From positions 1-64,000 of the forward strand of contig JAXDJH010000012.1 in NCBI GenBank assembly GCA_034663635.1: DNA of 64,000 nucleotides, written 5' to 3'. The stretch's first letter is position 1. Each line of letters opens with the position of its first letter. Position numbers and translations under genes: made by a program. The stretch is from JAXDJH01 sp034663635. GTDB lineage: Bacteria > Actinomycetota > CADDZG01 > WHSQ01. Positions 15,880 to 22,997 of this stretch are shown one piece after another. The notes beneath the pieces are model-generated. The model was not told where the DNA came from, did no database searches, and worked only from the letters and a program-made list of their open reading frames with translations.

Positions 15880-16985
15880 ATCGAATCCGCCTCCAGCTTC
15901 TCGATGATCGCATCCGCAACTTGCGAGGTTCCGACGGCGGTTGGATCGTCTCGCGAAGGCTTCATGTCGTAGGTGACCGACTTGCCCTCGCGTATGACGC
16001 CGGCGATCGCTTTCTCGAGCCGATCCGCAGCGCCAACCTCGTTCAGGTGCCGGAGCATGAGAACGCCGGAGAGCATCATCGCCATCGGGTTGACCTTGTT
16101 CTGGCCCGCGTACTTGGGGGCCGAACCATGAGTGGGCTCGAACACGGCGACTTCATCGCCGATGTTCCCTCCCGGAGCGACTCCAAGACCTCCGATCAGT
16201 CCGGCTCCCAAGTCGCTCACGATGTCGCCGTAGAGATTCGGAAGCACGAGGACGTCGTAGAGCTCGGGCTTCTGGACGAGTTGCATGCACATGTTGTCGA
16301 CGATCCGATCCTCGAATTCGACCCCGGAGTCGCCGTACTCCTTCTCGGCGACTTCACGAGCGACTCTCAGAAAAAGTCCATCGGTGAACTTCATGATGTT
16401 GGCTTTGTGAACCGCCGTGACCTTCTTGCGTCCGTTCTTTATGGCGTAGTCGAAGGCGCCTCGCACGATCCGCTGCGAGCCGGTGACCGAGATAGGCTTG
16501 ATGGAGATGCCGGAGTCCTCACGGATCCTCCGCTCGCCGAGGTCCGCGATGAAATCGATGAGCTTGGCCGCCTCGGGGGAACCCGCTTCGAACTCGATCC
16601 CCGCGTAGAGGTCCTCGTGATTCTCCCGCACGATGACGAGATCGATGTTCTCGTAACGCGAGCGAACACCGGGGTAGGACTTGCACGGCCGCAGGCATTC
16701 GTAGAGGTCGAGCTCTTTTCGAAGAGCGACGTTCACGCTTCGGAAGCCGGTGCCGACCGGGGTGGTGATAGGCCCTTTGATCGCCACCTTGTTGGCTCGG
16801 ATCGAATCGAGCACCTGGTCCGGAAGCGGCGTGCCGTACTCATCCATCACATCGACGCCCGCGTGTTGGACGTCCCAATCGAACTTGACTCCGGTGGCTT
16901 CCAACACGCGCCGGGTGGCCTCCGCGATCTCGGGTCCGGTCCCATCGCCGGGGATCAGCGTCACGCGATAAGTGGTCTGCGACAT
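15876..16985 (-). CDS. icd: Isocitrate dehydrogenase (isocitrate/isopropylmalate dehydrogenase family)
   Basis: This 369-aa protein begins VTLIPGDGTGPEIAEA. It has the substrate-binding Ser/Arg loop (TPVGTGFRSVNVALRKELDLY), YENIDLVIVREN, the metal site NLYGDIVSDLGAG and EPTHGSAPKYAGQNKVNP. The size and the NVALRK pattern resemble NAD-type isocitrate dehydrogenases more than 3-isopropylmalate dehydrogenase. The neighbours (mdh overlapping, citrate synthase divergent) support the TCA assignment. Cofactor preference is not certain from sequence alone. Confidence 0.92.
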   Translation of the reverse strand: MSQTTYRVTLIPGDGTGPEIAEATRRVLEATGVKFDWDVQHAGVDVMDEYGTPLPDQVLDSIRANKVAIKGPITTPVGTGFRSVNVALRKELDLYECLRPCKSYPGVRSRYENIDLVIVRENHEDLYAGIEFEAGSPEAAKLIDFIADLGERRIREDSGISIKPISVTGSQRIVRGAFDYAIKNGRKKVTAVHKANIMKFTDGLFLRVAREVAEKEYGDSGVEFEDRIVDNMCMQLVQKPELYDVLVLPNLYGDIVSDLGAGLIGGLGVAPGGNIGDEVAVFEPTHGSAPKYAGQNKVNPMAMMLSGVLMLRHLNEVGAADRLEKAIAGVIREGKSVTYDMKPSRDDPTAVGTSQVADAIIEKLEADSI

Positions 16986-17001
16986 CTGAGGAAAGCTCCT
17001 T

Positions 17002-17021
17002 GTCCTTCGAGGTCCTTCGAG
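17002..17021. repeat. Tandem 10-bp repeat in the icd/citrate synthase divergent promoter region
   Basis: GTCCTTCGAG occurs twice head to tail at 17002-17011 and 17012-17021, within the 133-bp space between icd and citrate synthase. Each copy contains CCTTCGAGG-like local symmetry. It may be a regulator-binding site shared by the two transcripts, but it matches no operator I know. Confidence 0.45.
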
Positions 17022-17118
17022 GTGAATGCCCTGGTGGGCCGCCCTAACCTACCTGATAGCCTTGGTCGCTCACCGAGGTGGAGCCCCGAGGGGGCCCGGT
17101 ACGAAAGGCTCGGAATAC

Positions 17119-18252
17119 ATGGCTGCTGCGCCCGGTAAGGGACTTGAAGGTGTCATCGCCGCCGAGACCGCGATCAGCGACATCGACGGCCAGAAAGGCG
17201 TTCTCCTTTACGTCGGATACGACATCGCCGAGCTCGCCGAGAGTTCGACCTTCGAGGAGATCTGCTATCTCCTCCACCACCTCGAACTACCGGACCGACA
17301 GCAGCTCGATGACGTAACCCAGCAGATCGCCGGCGAGCGCGAACCAAACGACTTCGTCATGGAACTCCTCCCCGCGCTTGCGGAAAACTGCGCGCCGATG
17401 TCGATGCTGCGTACCGCGGTCTCTGCGTCGTCGGCGAAGGATCCCGATGGATGGGACACGTCGGAGGCCGCGAACTATCGCAAGGCGATGAGGTTGATTG
17501 CAGTGTTGCCGACGCTGGTCGCTTATTACGACCGCCGGCGTAGGGGGGAGTCGATCATCGCTCCCGATGCCAGCCTCTCGCAGGCTGCCAACTTCCTTTA
17601 CATGCTCAAAGGGGACAAAGCAGACGACGAAACCGCTCGTATCTTCGACACGTGCCTGATCCTGCACGCAGACCACACGATGAACGCATCGACCTTCGCC
17701 GCACGAGTATGCGCGGCCACCCTCTCCGATATCCACTCCTCGGTCACCGCTGCGATCGCCGCGCTCAAGGGACCCCTGCATGGCGGCGCCAACGAGCAGG
17801 TGATGCGGATGATCAAGGAGATCAAGCAGCTGGGTGGCAAATCCAAAGCGCGCGACTACATCGTCGAGAAATTGCGCAATAAAGAGAAGGTCATGGGCTT
17901 CGGGCACCGCGTCTACAAGACGGAAGATCCCCGAGCGACGGTGCTGCGCAAGATGGCGAGAGAACTCGCCGAGAAGACCGGAGATCCGTCGAACTTCGAG
18001 ATCTCGGAGGAGCTCGAGCGCGGCGTGATGGAAGAGAAGGGCATCTACCCCAACGTCGACTTCTACGCTGCGTCGGTCTACGGCTACTTGCAGATCCCGA
18101 CCGATCTATTCACGCCGGTGTTCGCCTGCAGTCGCGTCGCGGGGTGGACCGCCCACGTCCGCGAGCAGTACGCGGACAACCGTTTGATCCGCCCGGATCA
18201 CGAGTACGTCGGACCCCCGCCCCGCAGTTGGGTGCCCCTGTCCCAGAGGTAG
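17119..18252 (+). CDS. gltA: Citrate synthase
   Basis: This short-type citrate synthase has 377 aa from ATG 17119. The catalytic residues are in LHGGANEQ (His), MGFGHRVYK (His) and YPNVDFYAA (Asp). It condenses acetyl-CoA and oxaloacetate. The open frame extends upstream to 17026, but MAAAPGKGLEGVIAAET fits the usual start of the family, and AAAGG lies upstream. 2-Methylcitrate synthases share these motifs and cannot be fully excluded, since propionate-related methylmalonyl-CoA metabolism is present. The divergent icd-mdh operon argues for citrate synthase. Confidence 0.93.
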   Translation: MAAAPGKGLEGVIAAETAISDIDGQKGVLLYVGYDIAELAESSTFEEICYLLHHLELPDRQQLDDVTQQIAGEREPNDFVMELLPALAENCAPMSMLRTAVSASSAKDPDGWDTSEAANYRKAMRLIAVLPTLVAYYDRRRRGESIIAPDASLSQAANFLYMLKGDKADDETARIFDTCLILHADHTMNASTFAARVCAATLSDIHSSVTAAIAALKGPLHGGANEQVMRMIKEIKQLGGKSKARDYIVEKLRNKEKVMGFGHRVYKTEDPRATVLRKMARELAEKTGDPSNFEISEELERGVMEEKGIYPNVDFYAASVYGYLQIPTDLFTPVFACSRVAGWTAHVREQYADNRLIRPDHEYVGPPPRSWVPLSQR

Positions 18253-18264
18253 TGCACAAGTAAA

Positions 18265-18294
18265 AGAGGCGGCCCGAAGACTCGGACCGCCTCT
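18265..18294 (-). terminator. Hairpin between citrate synthase and the acidic protein gene
   Basis: AGAGGCGG (18265-18272) pairs with CCGCCTCT (18287-18294). Four more inner pairs follow a single mismatch, leaving a four-base loop. On the minus strand the stem is followed by TTTTAC, giving a short U tract that suits termination of the minus-strand gene at 18316-18930. It probably also blocks readthrough from citrate synthase. Confidence 0.75.
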
Positions 18295-18315
18295 CTCCCC
18301 TCAACTTCTGCTTAG

Positions 18316-18930
18316 TTAGTCGTCGTCGCCACCGTTGTCGTCGCCACCGCCGTGACCGGAGTTGCCTCCGTCGTCGGCGCCATCATCGCCGTGGTCGTCG
18401 CCACCGTTGTCGTCTCCGGCCTCTACGCCGTCGTCACCGTGATCGTCGCCCTGGTCATCTTCGTTGGCCTGGTCGTCGCGGCCCTGATCGTCGTCGCCCT
18501 GGTCGTCCTGATCGTCGGCTGAGTCGTCCTGACCGTTGTCGTCGCCGGCGGTGTTATCTCCAGCGACGTCGGCTGAATTGTCGTCTGCCTGATCGTCGTC
18601 GCCGTCGTCGTCGGCCTGGTCGTCGGCCTCGTCGTCGCCGTCATCCTTGAGGTTCGCGACGTCGTCGTCGGCCTTGTTGTTGTCATCGGCCTTGTTGTCG
18701 CTCCGGCCCTTGTCATCGTTCTGGTTGTCGTCGGCGGAGTCGTCATCACTTGGAGACGGGGTCGGGCTGACCTGTGCAGTTGACGCCTTGACCTTGGCGG
18801 TCTTGGCTCGGGTCGATCCCGTCGTCTCGAGGGCGGCTGCAACTCCGCCGAAGGCCAGCACTCCGGCCAGAAGCATGACCGCCAGGCTGCCGGGGCTTGC
18901 TTTGTCGAGTAGCGCCTTGAGCTTGTCCAT
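18316..18930 (-). CDS. Exported or membrane-anchored aspartate-rich low-complexity protein
   Basis: The protein is 204 aa. A short basic start (MDKLKALLDKA) and one hydrophobic segment (about 15-38) are followed by TSTAQVSPTPSPS-like linker sequence. Residues from about 62 to the end are almost only Asp, Gly, Asn, Ala, Gln and Ser, with about 60 Asp in roughly 140 residues by my count. It has DDxGDD-like runs but no canonical RTX nonapeptide. AAGGAG precedes the ATG. It may bind divalent cations or act as a disordered surface polyanion; no function is known. It is divergent from the sigma factor gene, whose partner also has an acidic Ser/Gly/Asp tail. Confidence 0.75.
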   Translation of the reverse strand: MDKLKALLDKASPGSLAVMLLAGVLAFGGVAAALETTGSTRAKTAKVKASTAQVSPTPSPSDDDSADDNQNDDKGRSDNKADDNNKADDDVANLKDDGDDEADDQADDDGDDDQADDNSADVAGDNTAGDDNGQDDSADDQDDQGDDDQGRDDQANEDDQGDDHGDDGVEAGDDNGGDDHGDDGADDGGNSGHGGGDDNGGDDD

Positions 18931-19066
18931 CCGAACTCCTTCGCTCCTGGTCCCCCCTAAGGGGCTTACGGAGGTTCAACGGGGGGGCCCGTCCCGCGTT
19001 ACTCCCAAGAAAGAAGGGCCATATGGCCGTAACGCCCGGCCACACCGGTGCGTTAGAAGTTCAAGT

Positions 19067-19618
19067 GTGGAAGAAAGCCGGCTCAAGCAACAGGTTAGGA
19101 GGGCCGCGCGGGGTGAGGAAGAGGCAGCAGCTGAGCTGTTCGATCACTACTACCCGCGCGTCTACCGCTACGCCCTGTCCAAACTTGGGTCGGAGCAAGA
19201 CGCTCAGGACGTCGCCTCTGAGGCGTTCGCGAAAGTGCTCAGGGAGCTGGACCGCTTCAGATGGAAGGGGTCCGGTTTCGAAGCCTGGCTCTTTCGGATC
19301 GCGTCCAACCTGGTGGTGGATTTTTACCGCCGGAGCGGACGGGAGCAGGTTCGGGACACAAGGGCGGAGATGGAAGAAGCGGACCCGATGACACCGGAGA
19401 CGGTCTTCGCCCAAACCGAACTACGGGGGGAGCTCGACGGCATGCTGGCCGAGCTGTCCGACGATCAGCGAGAGGTGCTTCTACTTCGCTTCTCGGCAGG
19501 ATTGGACACTCACGAGGTAGGCCGCGTGATGGGCCGCAACGCGAACGCAGTCAGGCAACTTCAATTCAGGGCGCTGGACGCACTGAGAACAAGGATGAGC
19601 GATGTCGGATCGATCTAG
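19067..19618 (+). CDS. RNA polymerase sigma-70 family (ECF-like) sigma factor
   Basis: This 183-aa protein has region 2 (ELFDHYYPRVYRYALSKLG, DVASEAFAKVLREL, FEAWLFRIASNLVVDFYRR) and region 4 (LSDDQREVLLLRFSAGLDTHEVGRVMGRNANAVRQLQFRALDALR). Regions 1 and 3 are missing, as in ECF factors. The GTG at 19067 is chosen because region 2 begins shortly after it; the open frame further upstream overlaps the divergent acidic gene. It overlaps the DUF5667 gene by 17 bp, the usual arrangement of a sigma factor with its membrane regulator. Confidence 0.92.
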   Translation: MEESRLKQQVRRAARGEEEAAAELFDHYYPRVYRYALSKLGSEQDAQDVASEAFAKVLRELDRFRWKGSGFEAWLFRIASNLVVDFYRRSGREQVRDTRAEMEEADPMTPETVFAQTELRGELDGMLAELSDDQREVLLLRFSAGLDTHEVGRVMGRNANAVRQLQFRALDALRTRMSDVGSI

Positions 19619-20606
19619 AGAACTGGACAAGCTGCTATCGAGCGGCGGGGACGTGCCGGCCGAACTGGCCCCCACCGTCGAAGCCGCGCGCCGTCTCGAG
19701 GAGCGTCTGACCGCCGCACCGGTGCCGCACGCGGGCCGCGAACGAGCGATGTTCGTTCAAGGGATCGCCGGTTCGAAGCGCGGATCCTCGTTCGGTCGAT
19801 TGGTGGCGCCTGCATTCGCTGCAGCTGCATTCGCGGGGATCATCGGCTTCCTCGCCGGCTCCTCTCTCCCCGGTGACACGCTTTATCCAGTGCGAGACGT
19901 GCTGGGCCGCGTCGGGATCACGCACTCGGTTAAGGATGACGTCGGCGATCGGATCGAACGCGCCACTCAATTCCTCACTCAAGCGGGCAACGCATTCGAA
20001 CGGGAGCAGCTGCCACAGGCAGAAGTCCTGGCCATGCAGGCCTTGGGCGAGACATACGTGGCCGAAGATCTCTTGCGCGAGCTCGATAACGCAGCCGACC
20101 TGCGCGACCAAGTTGCCGATCTTCAGGCCAACGCCTCCAAACTCCTAGATGACATCGTTGAAGCGAAGCTCGACCTTGCGGCCCCCGACAACTCGGGACC
20201 AGGCAGCGTGAACTCGGGGTCCGGCTCGAACAGTGGTTCGGGCAGCGGAGACGACAACTCGGGGCCGGGCTCAGGATCCGACGACAGCTCTGGATCGGGT
20301 TCGGGCTCGGACGATGGCGGCGGCTCCGACGATAGTTCTGGCCCCGGCTCCGGTGGCTCCGACGATAGTTCGGGGAGCGGTTCTGGTTCGGACGACAGTT
20401 CCGGCCCCGGCTCCGGTGGGATCGATGATAGTTCTGGCCCCGGCTCCGGTGGAAGTGACGACCGGCGCGAAGACGCGGCGGACGCCCGTGCCGACGCCGA
20501 AGAGGAGGCCGCGAAGGACGCTGAGGATGCGGCCGAGGATGCTGCCAAAGATGCCGAAGACGAGGCGGACGGCGACGGAAGTGGGAGCGGTTCGGGGACT
20601 GACTAA
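19602..20606 (+). CDS. DUF5667-domain membrane protein with acidic Ser/Gly/Asp tail, probable sigma-factor partner
   Basis: The protein is 334 aa. A cytoplasmic N-terminus (about 1-65) precedes one membrane segment (about 68-90). The DUF5667 signature follows: SLPGDTLYPVRDVLGRVG, then helices with ERATQFLTQAGNAFEREQ. After about residue 190 come imperfect repeats of SDDSSGPGSGG type and an Ala/Asp/Glu helix-like stretch. The DUF is common next to ECF sigma factors in Actinobacteria. I infer an anti-sigma or signal-sensing role from the 17-bp overlap with the sigma gene. The low-complexity tail is predicted to be outside the membrane. The 3' end overlaps folD by four bases. Confidence 0.82.
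   Translation: MSDRSRELDKLLSSGGDVPAELAPTVEAARRLEERLTAAPVPHAGRERAMFVQGIAGSKRGSSFGRLVAPAFAAAAFAGIIGFLAGSSLPGDTLYPVRDVLGRVGITHSVKDDVGDRIERATQFLTQAGNAFEREQLPQAEVLAMQALGETYVAEDLLRELDNAADLRDQVADLQANASKLLDDIVEAKLDLAAPDNSGPGSVNSGSGSNSGSGSGDDNSGPGSGSDDSSGSGSGSDDGGGSDDSSGPGSGGSDDSSGSGSGSDDSSGPGSGGIDDSSGPGSGGSDDRREDAADARADAEEEAAKDAEDAAEDAAKDAEDEADGDGSGSGSGTD
20191..20460 (+). repeat. Degenerate in-frame repeats coding for Ser-Asp-Asp-Ser-Ser-Gly-Pro-Gly-Ser-Gly units
   Basis: Imperfect units of about 33 bp, built on words such as GACGATAGTTCTGGCCCCGG and GGCTCCGGTGG, recur through this part of the DUF5667 gene. Copy number could vary between strains by slippage. Confidence 0.75.
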
Positions 20607-21469
20607 CCGGGGCTGGCTCCTCGACGAGCGAGCTTCACCACGTTGCTCAGAAGCATCGCGATGGTCATCGGTCCGACTCCCCCAGGCACAGGCGTGATCC
20701 CGCTCGCGACCTCAACAACTGCATCGAAGTCGACGTCGCCTACCAGGCCGTCATCCGTCCTGTTGATCCCGACATCGATAACGGTCGCCCCCGGTTTGAC
20801 CATCGGAGCTGTGATCGCGTGGGCTCGGCCGATCGCTGCGACGAGGATGTCCGCCTTAGTCGTGTGATCTGCAAGATCGCGCGTCCCCGTGTGGCACACG
20901 GTTACCGTCGCGTTCGCGCCCGGCCCCTTCTGCATCAAAAGAGCAGCCAAAGGCTTTCCCACGATGTTCGAGCGCCCAACGATCACGACCTCGGCCCCCG
21001 CCGTCTCGACGTTGGAGCGGATCAAAAGCTCCTGGATGCCGGCCGGAGTCGCCGGAGAGACGATCGCTTCGCCCGATAGCAGCCGACCCAGGTTGTAGGG
21101 GTGAAATCCGTCGGCGTCGTTCAAAGGATCGACCGCATCGAGGATCGCCTGTTCGTCGATGTGCTCGGGGAGAGGGAGCTGCACGAGGATCCCGTGGACG
21201 CCAGGATCCGCGTTCAGATCCTGGACGAGTCCCAGTAGCTCTGCTTGCGGAACGCTTGCAGGCAGGTCATGGTCCCATGCCTTGATCCCTACCTCGGCGC
21301 ACGCCTTCCGCTTGGAGCGAACGTAGACATGCGACGCGGGGTCGTCACCCACCAGCACAGTGGCCAGCCCCGGAGTGATCCCATCGGCACCTAATTCCGT
21401 GACCGCCTGTGCAACTTCCTTGCGGACGTCCGCAGCGATCGCTTTCCCATCGATGATCGTCGCCGTCAT
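20603..21469 (-). CDS. folD: Bifunctional methylenetetrahydrofolate dehydrogenase/cyclohydrolase
   Basis: At 288 aa this has the normal FolD length. Visible signatures are VYVRSKRKACAEVGI with the catalytic Lys, VQLPLPEHID, DADGFHPYNLGRL, the NADP-binding VIVGRSNIVGKPLAALL and the C-terminal TPVPGGVGPMTIAML. It converts 5,10-methylene-THF to 10-formyl-THF, the formyl donor used by PurN and PurH encoded nearby (22994-25200). It is divergent from the MFS gene and converges with the DUF5667 gene. Confidence 0.97.
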   Translation of the reverse strand: MTATIIDGKAIAADVRKEVAQAVTELGADGITPGLATVLVGDDPASHVYVRSKRKACAEVGIKAWDHDLPASVPQAELLGLVQDLNADPGVHGILVQLPLPEHIDEQAILDAVDPLNDADGFHPYNLGRLLSGEAIVSPATPAGIQELLIRSNVETAGAEVVIVGRSNIVGKPLAALLMQKGPGANATVTVCHTGTRDLADHTTKADILVAAIGRAHAITAPMVKPGATVIDVGINRTDDGLVGDVDFDAVVEVASGITPVPGGVGPMTIAMLLSNVVKLARRGASPG

Positions 21470-21537
21470 CTCTTCCCCCCAAATGCCGCGTATCGAATCA
21501 GTCGAGCATAACTAGGTGCCCACACGCGAAAAATATG

Positions 21538-21567
21538 TTGCGACCCCACGCTCTCGTGGTTTAGCGT
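21538..21567 (+). promoter_or_regulatory. Putative promoter of the MFS transporter transcript
   Basis: TTGCGA (21538-21543) and TAGCGT (21562-21567) are separated by 18 bp. The inverted repeat CCACGCT (21546-21552) / AGCGTGG (21563-21569) spans the spacer and -10. A dyad in this position could be a repressor or activator site. Transcription would begin near 21574, immediately before the tiny ORF at 21577. Confidence 0.4.
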
Positions 21568-21576
21568 GGTTCTTCG

Positions 21577-21591
21577 ATGTATTGCTGCTGA
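21577..21591 (+). CDS. Possible four-residue leader peptide (Met-Tyr-Cys-Cys)
   Basis: ATG TAT TGC TGC TGA lies only a few bases after the predicted transcription start, so it could be translated as a leaderless ORF. It ends 20 bases before the GC hairpin at 21612-21630, upstream of the MFS gene. Short ORFs with tandem Cys codons act as cysteine-sensing leaders in some Actinobacteria. Whether this one is translated or regulatory is inference from position only. Confidence 0.3.
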   Translation: MYCC

Positions 21592-21611
21592 CGCCTCTGC
21601 CGCTCTCCGCC

Positions 21612-21630
21612 GGCCCGCTCTGACCGGGCC
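21612..21630 (+). terminator. GC hairpin in the MFS gene leader
   Basis: GGCCCG (21612-21617) pairs with CGGGCC (21625-21630) around a seven-base loop, followed by CTCCTGTCTT. With the tiny upstream ORF it could form an attenuator. The following sequence has only scattered T residues, so intrinsic termination would be weak. Confidence 0.4.
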
Positions 21631-21668
21631 CTCCTGTCTTATCCACCTTCTTTCGGGAGCGCTTTCTA

Positions 21669-22997
21669 ATGAACGAATCTTTGGATGACGCCGTGCCTAA
21701 CGAACAAGACTTGAATAAACGAAAACTCGGGATCCTTCGCCCGCTGCAGGTGCGCGACTTCCGCCTGCTTTGGACGGGGATGACCGTTTCCTTCCTTGGT
21801 GACGGGATCTATATCGTCGCGCTTGCATGGCAGGTCTACGAGCTCTCTAACGCTCCTTCGGCCCTTTCCGTTGTCGCCGTCGCATGGAGTTTGCCGATGG
21901 TGCTCTTCCTGCTGGCCGGCGGCGTCCTGAGCGACAGGGTGGATCGACGGAAGGTGATGATCGCCGGCGACGTCCTCCGAGGAAGCGCGGTGCTCGCGAT
22001 GGGCTCGGTTGCTGTGTTCGGGACCCCCCGGATCTGGCACTTCATCGTGTTCGGCGCCATATATGGAGTTGGCCAGGCGCTCTTCAACCCCGCGTTCGGA
22101 GCGGTCGTCCCGGACATAGTTCCGAAGGACATGATCCTTCAGGCCAACTCGCTCGACAGCCTCGTCCGCCAAGCGGCCGAACGGCTATTCGGCCCCGCGA
22201 TCGGTGGCTTCACAGTCGCCGCCTTCGGCGCGGGCAACGCGCTGCTGATCGATGCTGGAACTTTCGTCTTCTCCGCTTTCATGATCTCGATGATCCGCAA
22301 GAGGCCGCGCGTCCAGACGGAGTTTCAAGAGAAGCCGCTTACTCAGGTGAAGGAAGGCATCAGGTTCGTTCGATCTCAGCCGTGGTTGATCGTCACACTG
22401 ATCTGGGCGCCGTTCACTTTGCTTTTCGCTCTGGGACCCTTCGAGATCCTTTTGCCTTACTTTGTCAAGAACGATCTGAATGGGTCGGCGCAATCACTCG
22501 GCTACGTGATCACAGCCGGTGGTGTCGGAGCCGTCGTCGCCTCTCTTTTCATGGCGAGGGGAGGGATCCCACGAAAGCACATCCTCTTCATGTACCTGTC
22601 CTGGGGCGTGGGCCTCACGCTACTCGCGCCTTATTACTTCGCGACCGAGTTGTGGCACGTCATGGTTCTTGAGTTCGTGGCGTGGTCCCTCTTCAGCGCC
22701 GGCCAGATCGTTTGGATGACGCTTCTTCACCGGCTCGTGCCGCCGGAGTTTCTGGGTCGCACGGTGAGCCTCGACTGGATGATGGCTACCGCGCTGATCC
22801 CGATCTCGTTCGCACTCGTCGGCCCTATCTCGGAGTGGATCGGCGTCCGCGAGACCTTCCTGTGGTCGGGGATCCTGTCTGGCGTTTCCACCGTGATCGT
22901 CTTGTTCTGGCCCGGCCTTCGCGACACGGAGCGAGACGGGAGCATCCACCCCCTCCAGGAGCAGGACGAGCCGAAAAGCGAATTGATCAGCGCTTAG
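21669..22997 (+). CDS. MFS transporter (MFS_3 / EntS-like efflux family)
   Basis: This 442-aa protein has about twelve membrane helices and resembles the MFS_3 group of exporters. The N-terminal FRLLWTGMTVSFLGDGIYIVALAWQVYEL and LSDRVDRRKVMIAGD (a motif A-like loop between helices 2 and 3) are typical. An amphipathic central loop (RKRPRVQTEFQEKPL) precedes the second half. The substrate is unknown; family members export siderophores, macrolides or other drugs. A leader of about 95 nt with a hairpin and a tiny ORF precedes it. It overlaps purH by four bases at the 3' ends. Confidence 0.88.
   Translation: MNESLDDAVPNEQDLNKRKLGILRPLQVRDFRLLWTGMTVSFLGDGIYIVALAWQVYELSNAPSALSVVAVAWSLPMVLFLLAGGVLSDRVDRRKVMIAGDVLRGSAVLAMGSVAVFGTPRIWHFIVFGAIYGVGQALFNPAFGAVVPDIVPKDMILQANSLDSLVRQAAERLFGPAIGGFTVAAFGAGNALLIDAGTFVFSAFMISMIRKRPRVQTEFQEKPLTQVKEGIRFVRSQPWLIVTLIWAPFTLLFALGPFEILLPYFVKNDLNGSAQSLGYVITAGGVGAVVASLFMARGGIPRKHILFMYLSWGVGLTLLAPYYFATELWHVMVLEFVAWSLFSAGQIVWMTLLHRLVPPEFLGRTVSLDWMMATALIPISFALVGPISEWIGVRETFLWSGILSGVSTVIVLFWPGLRDTERDGSIHPLQEQDEPKSELISA

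Noticed and set aside
18316..18750. GTC/GAC-rich tract as a CRISPR or variable-number repeat locus without coding function
   Set aside because: The pattern keeps one reading frame and follows a signal peptide and a good ribosome site, so it is coding low-complexity sequence.
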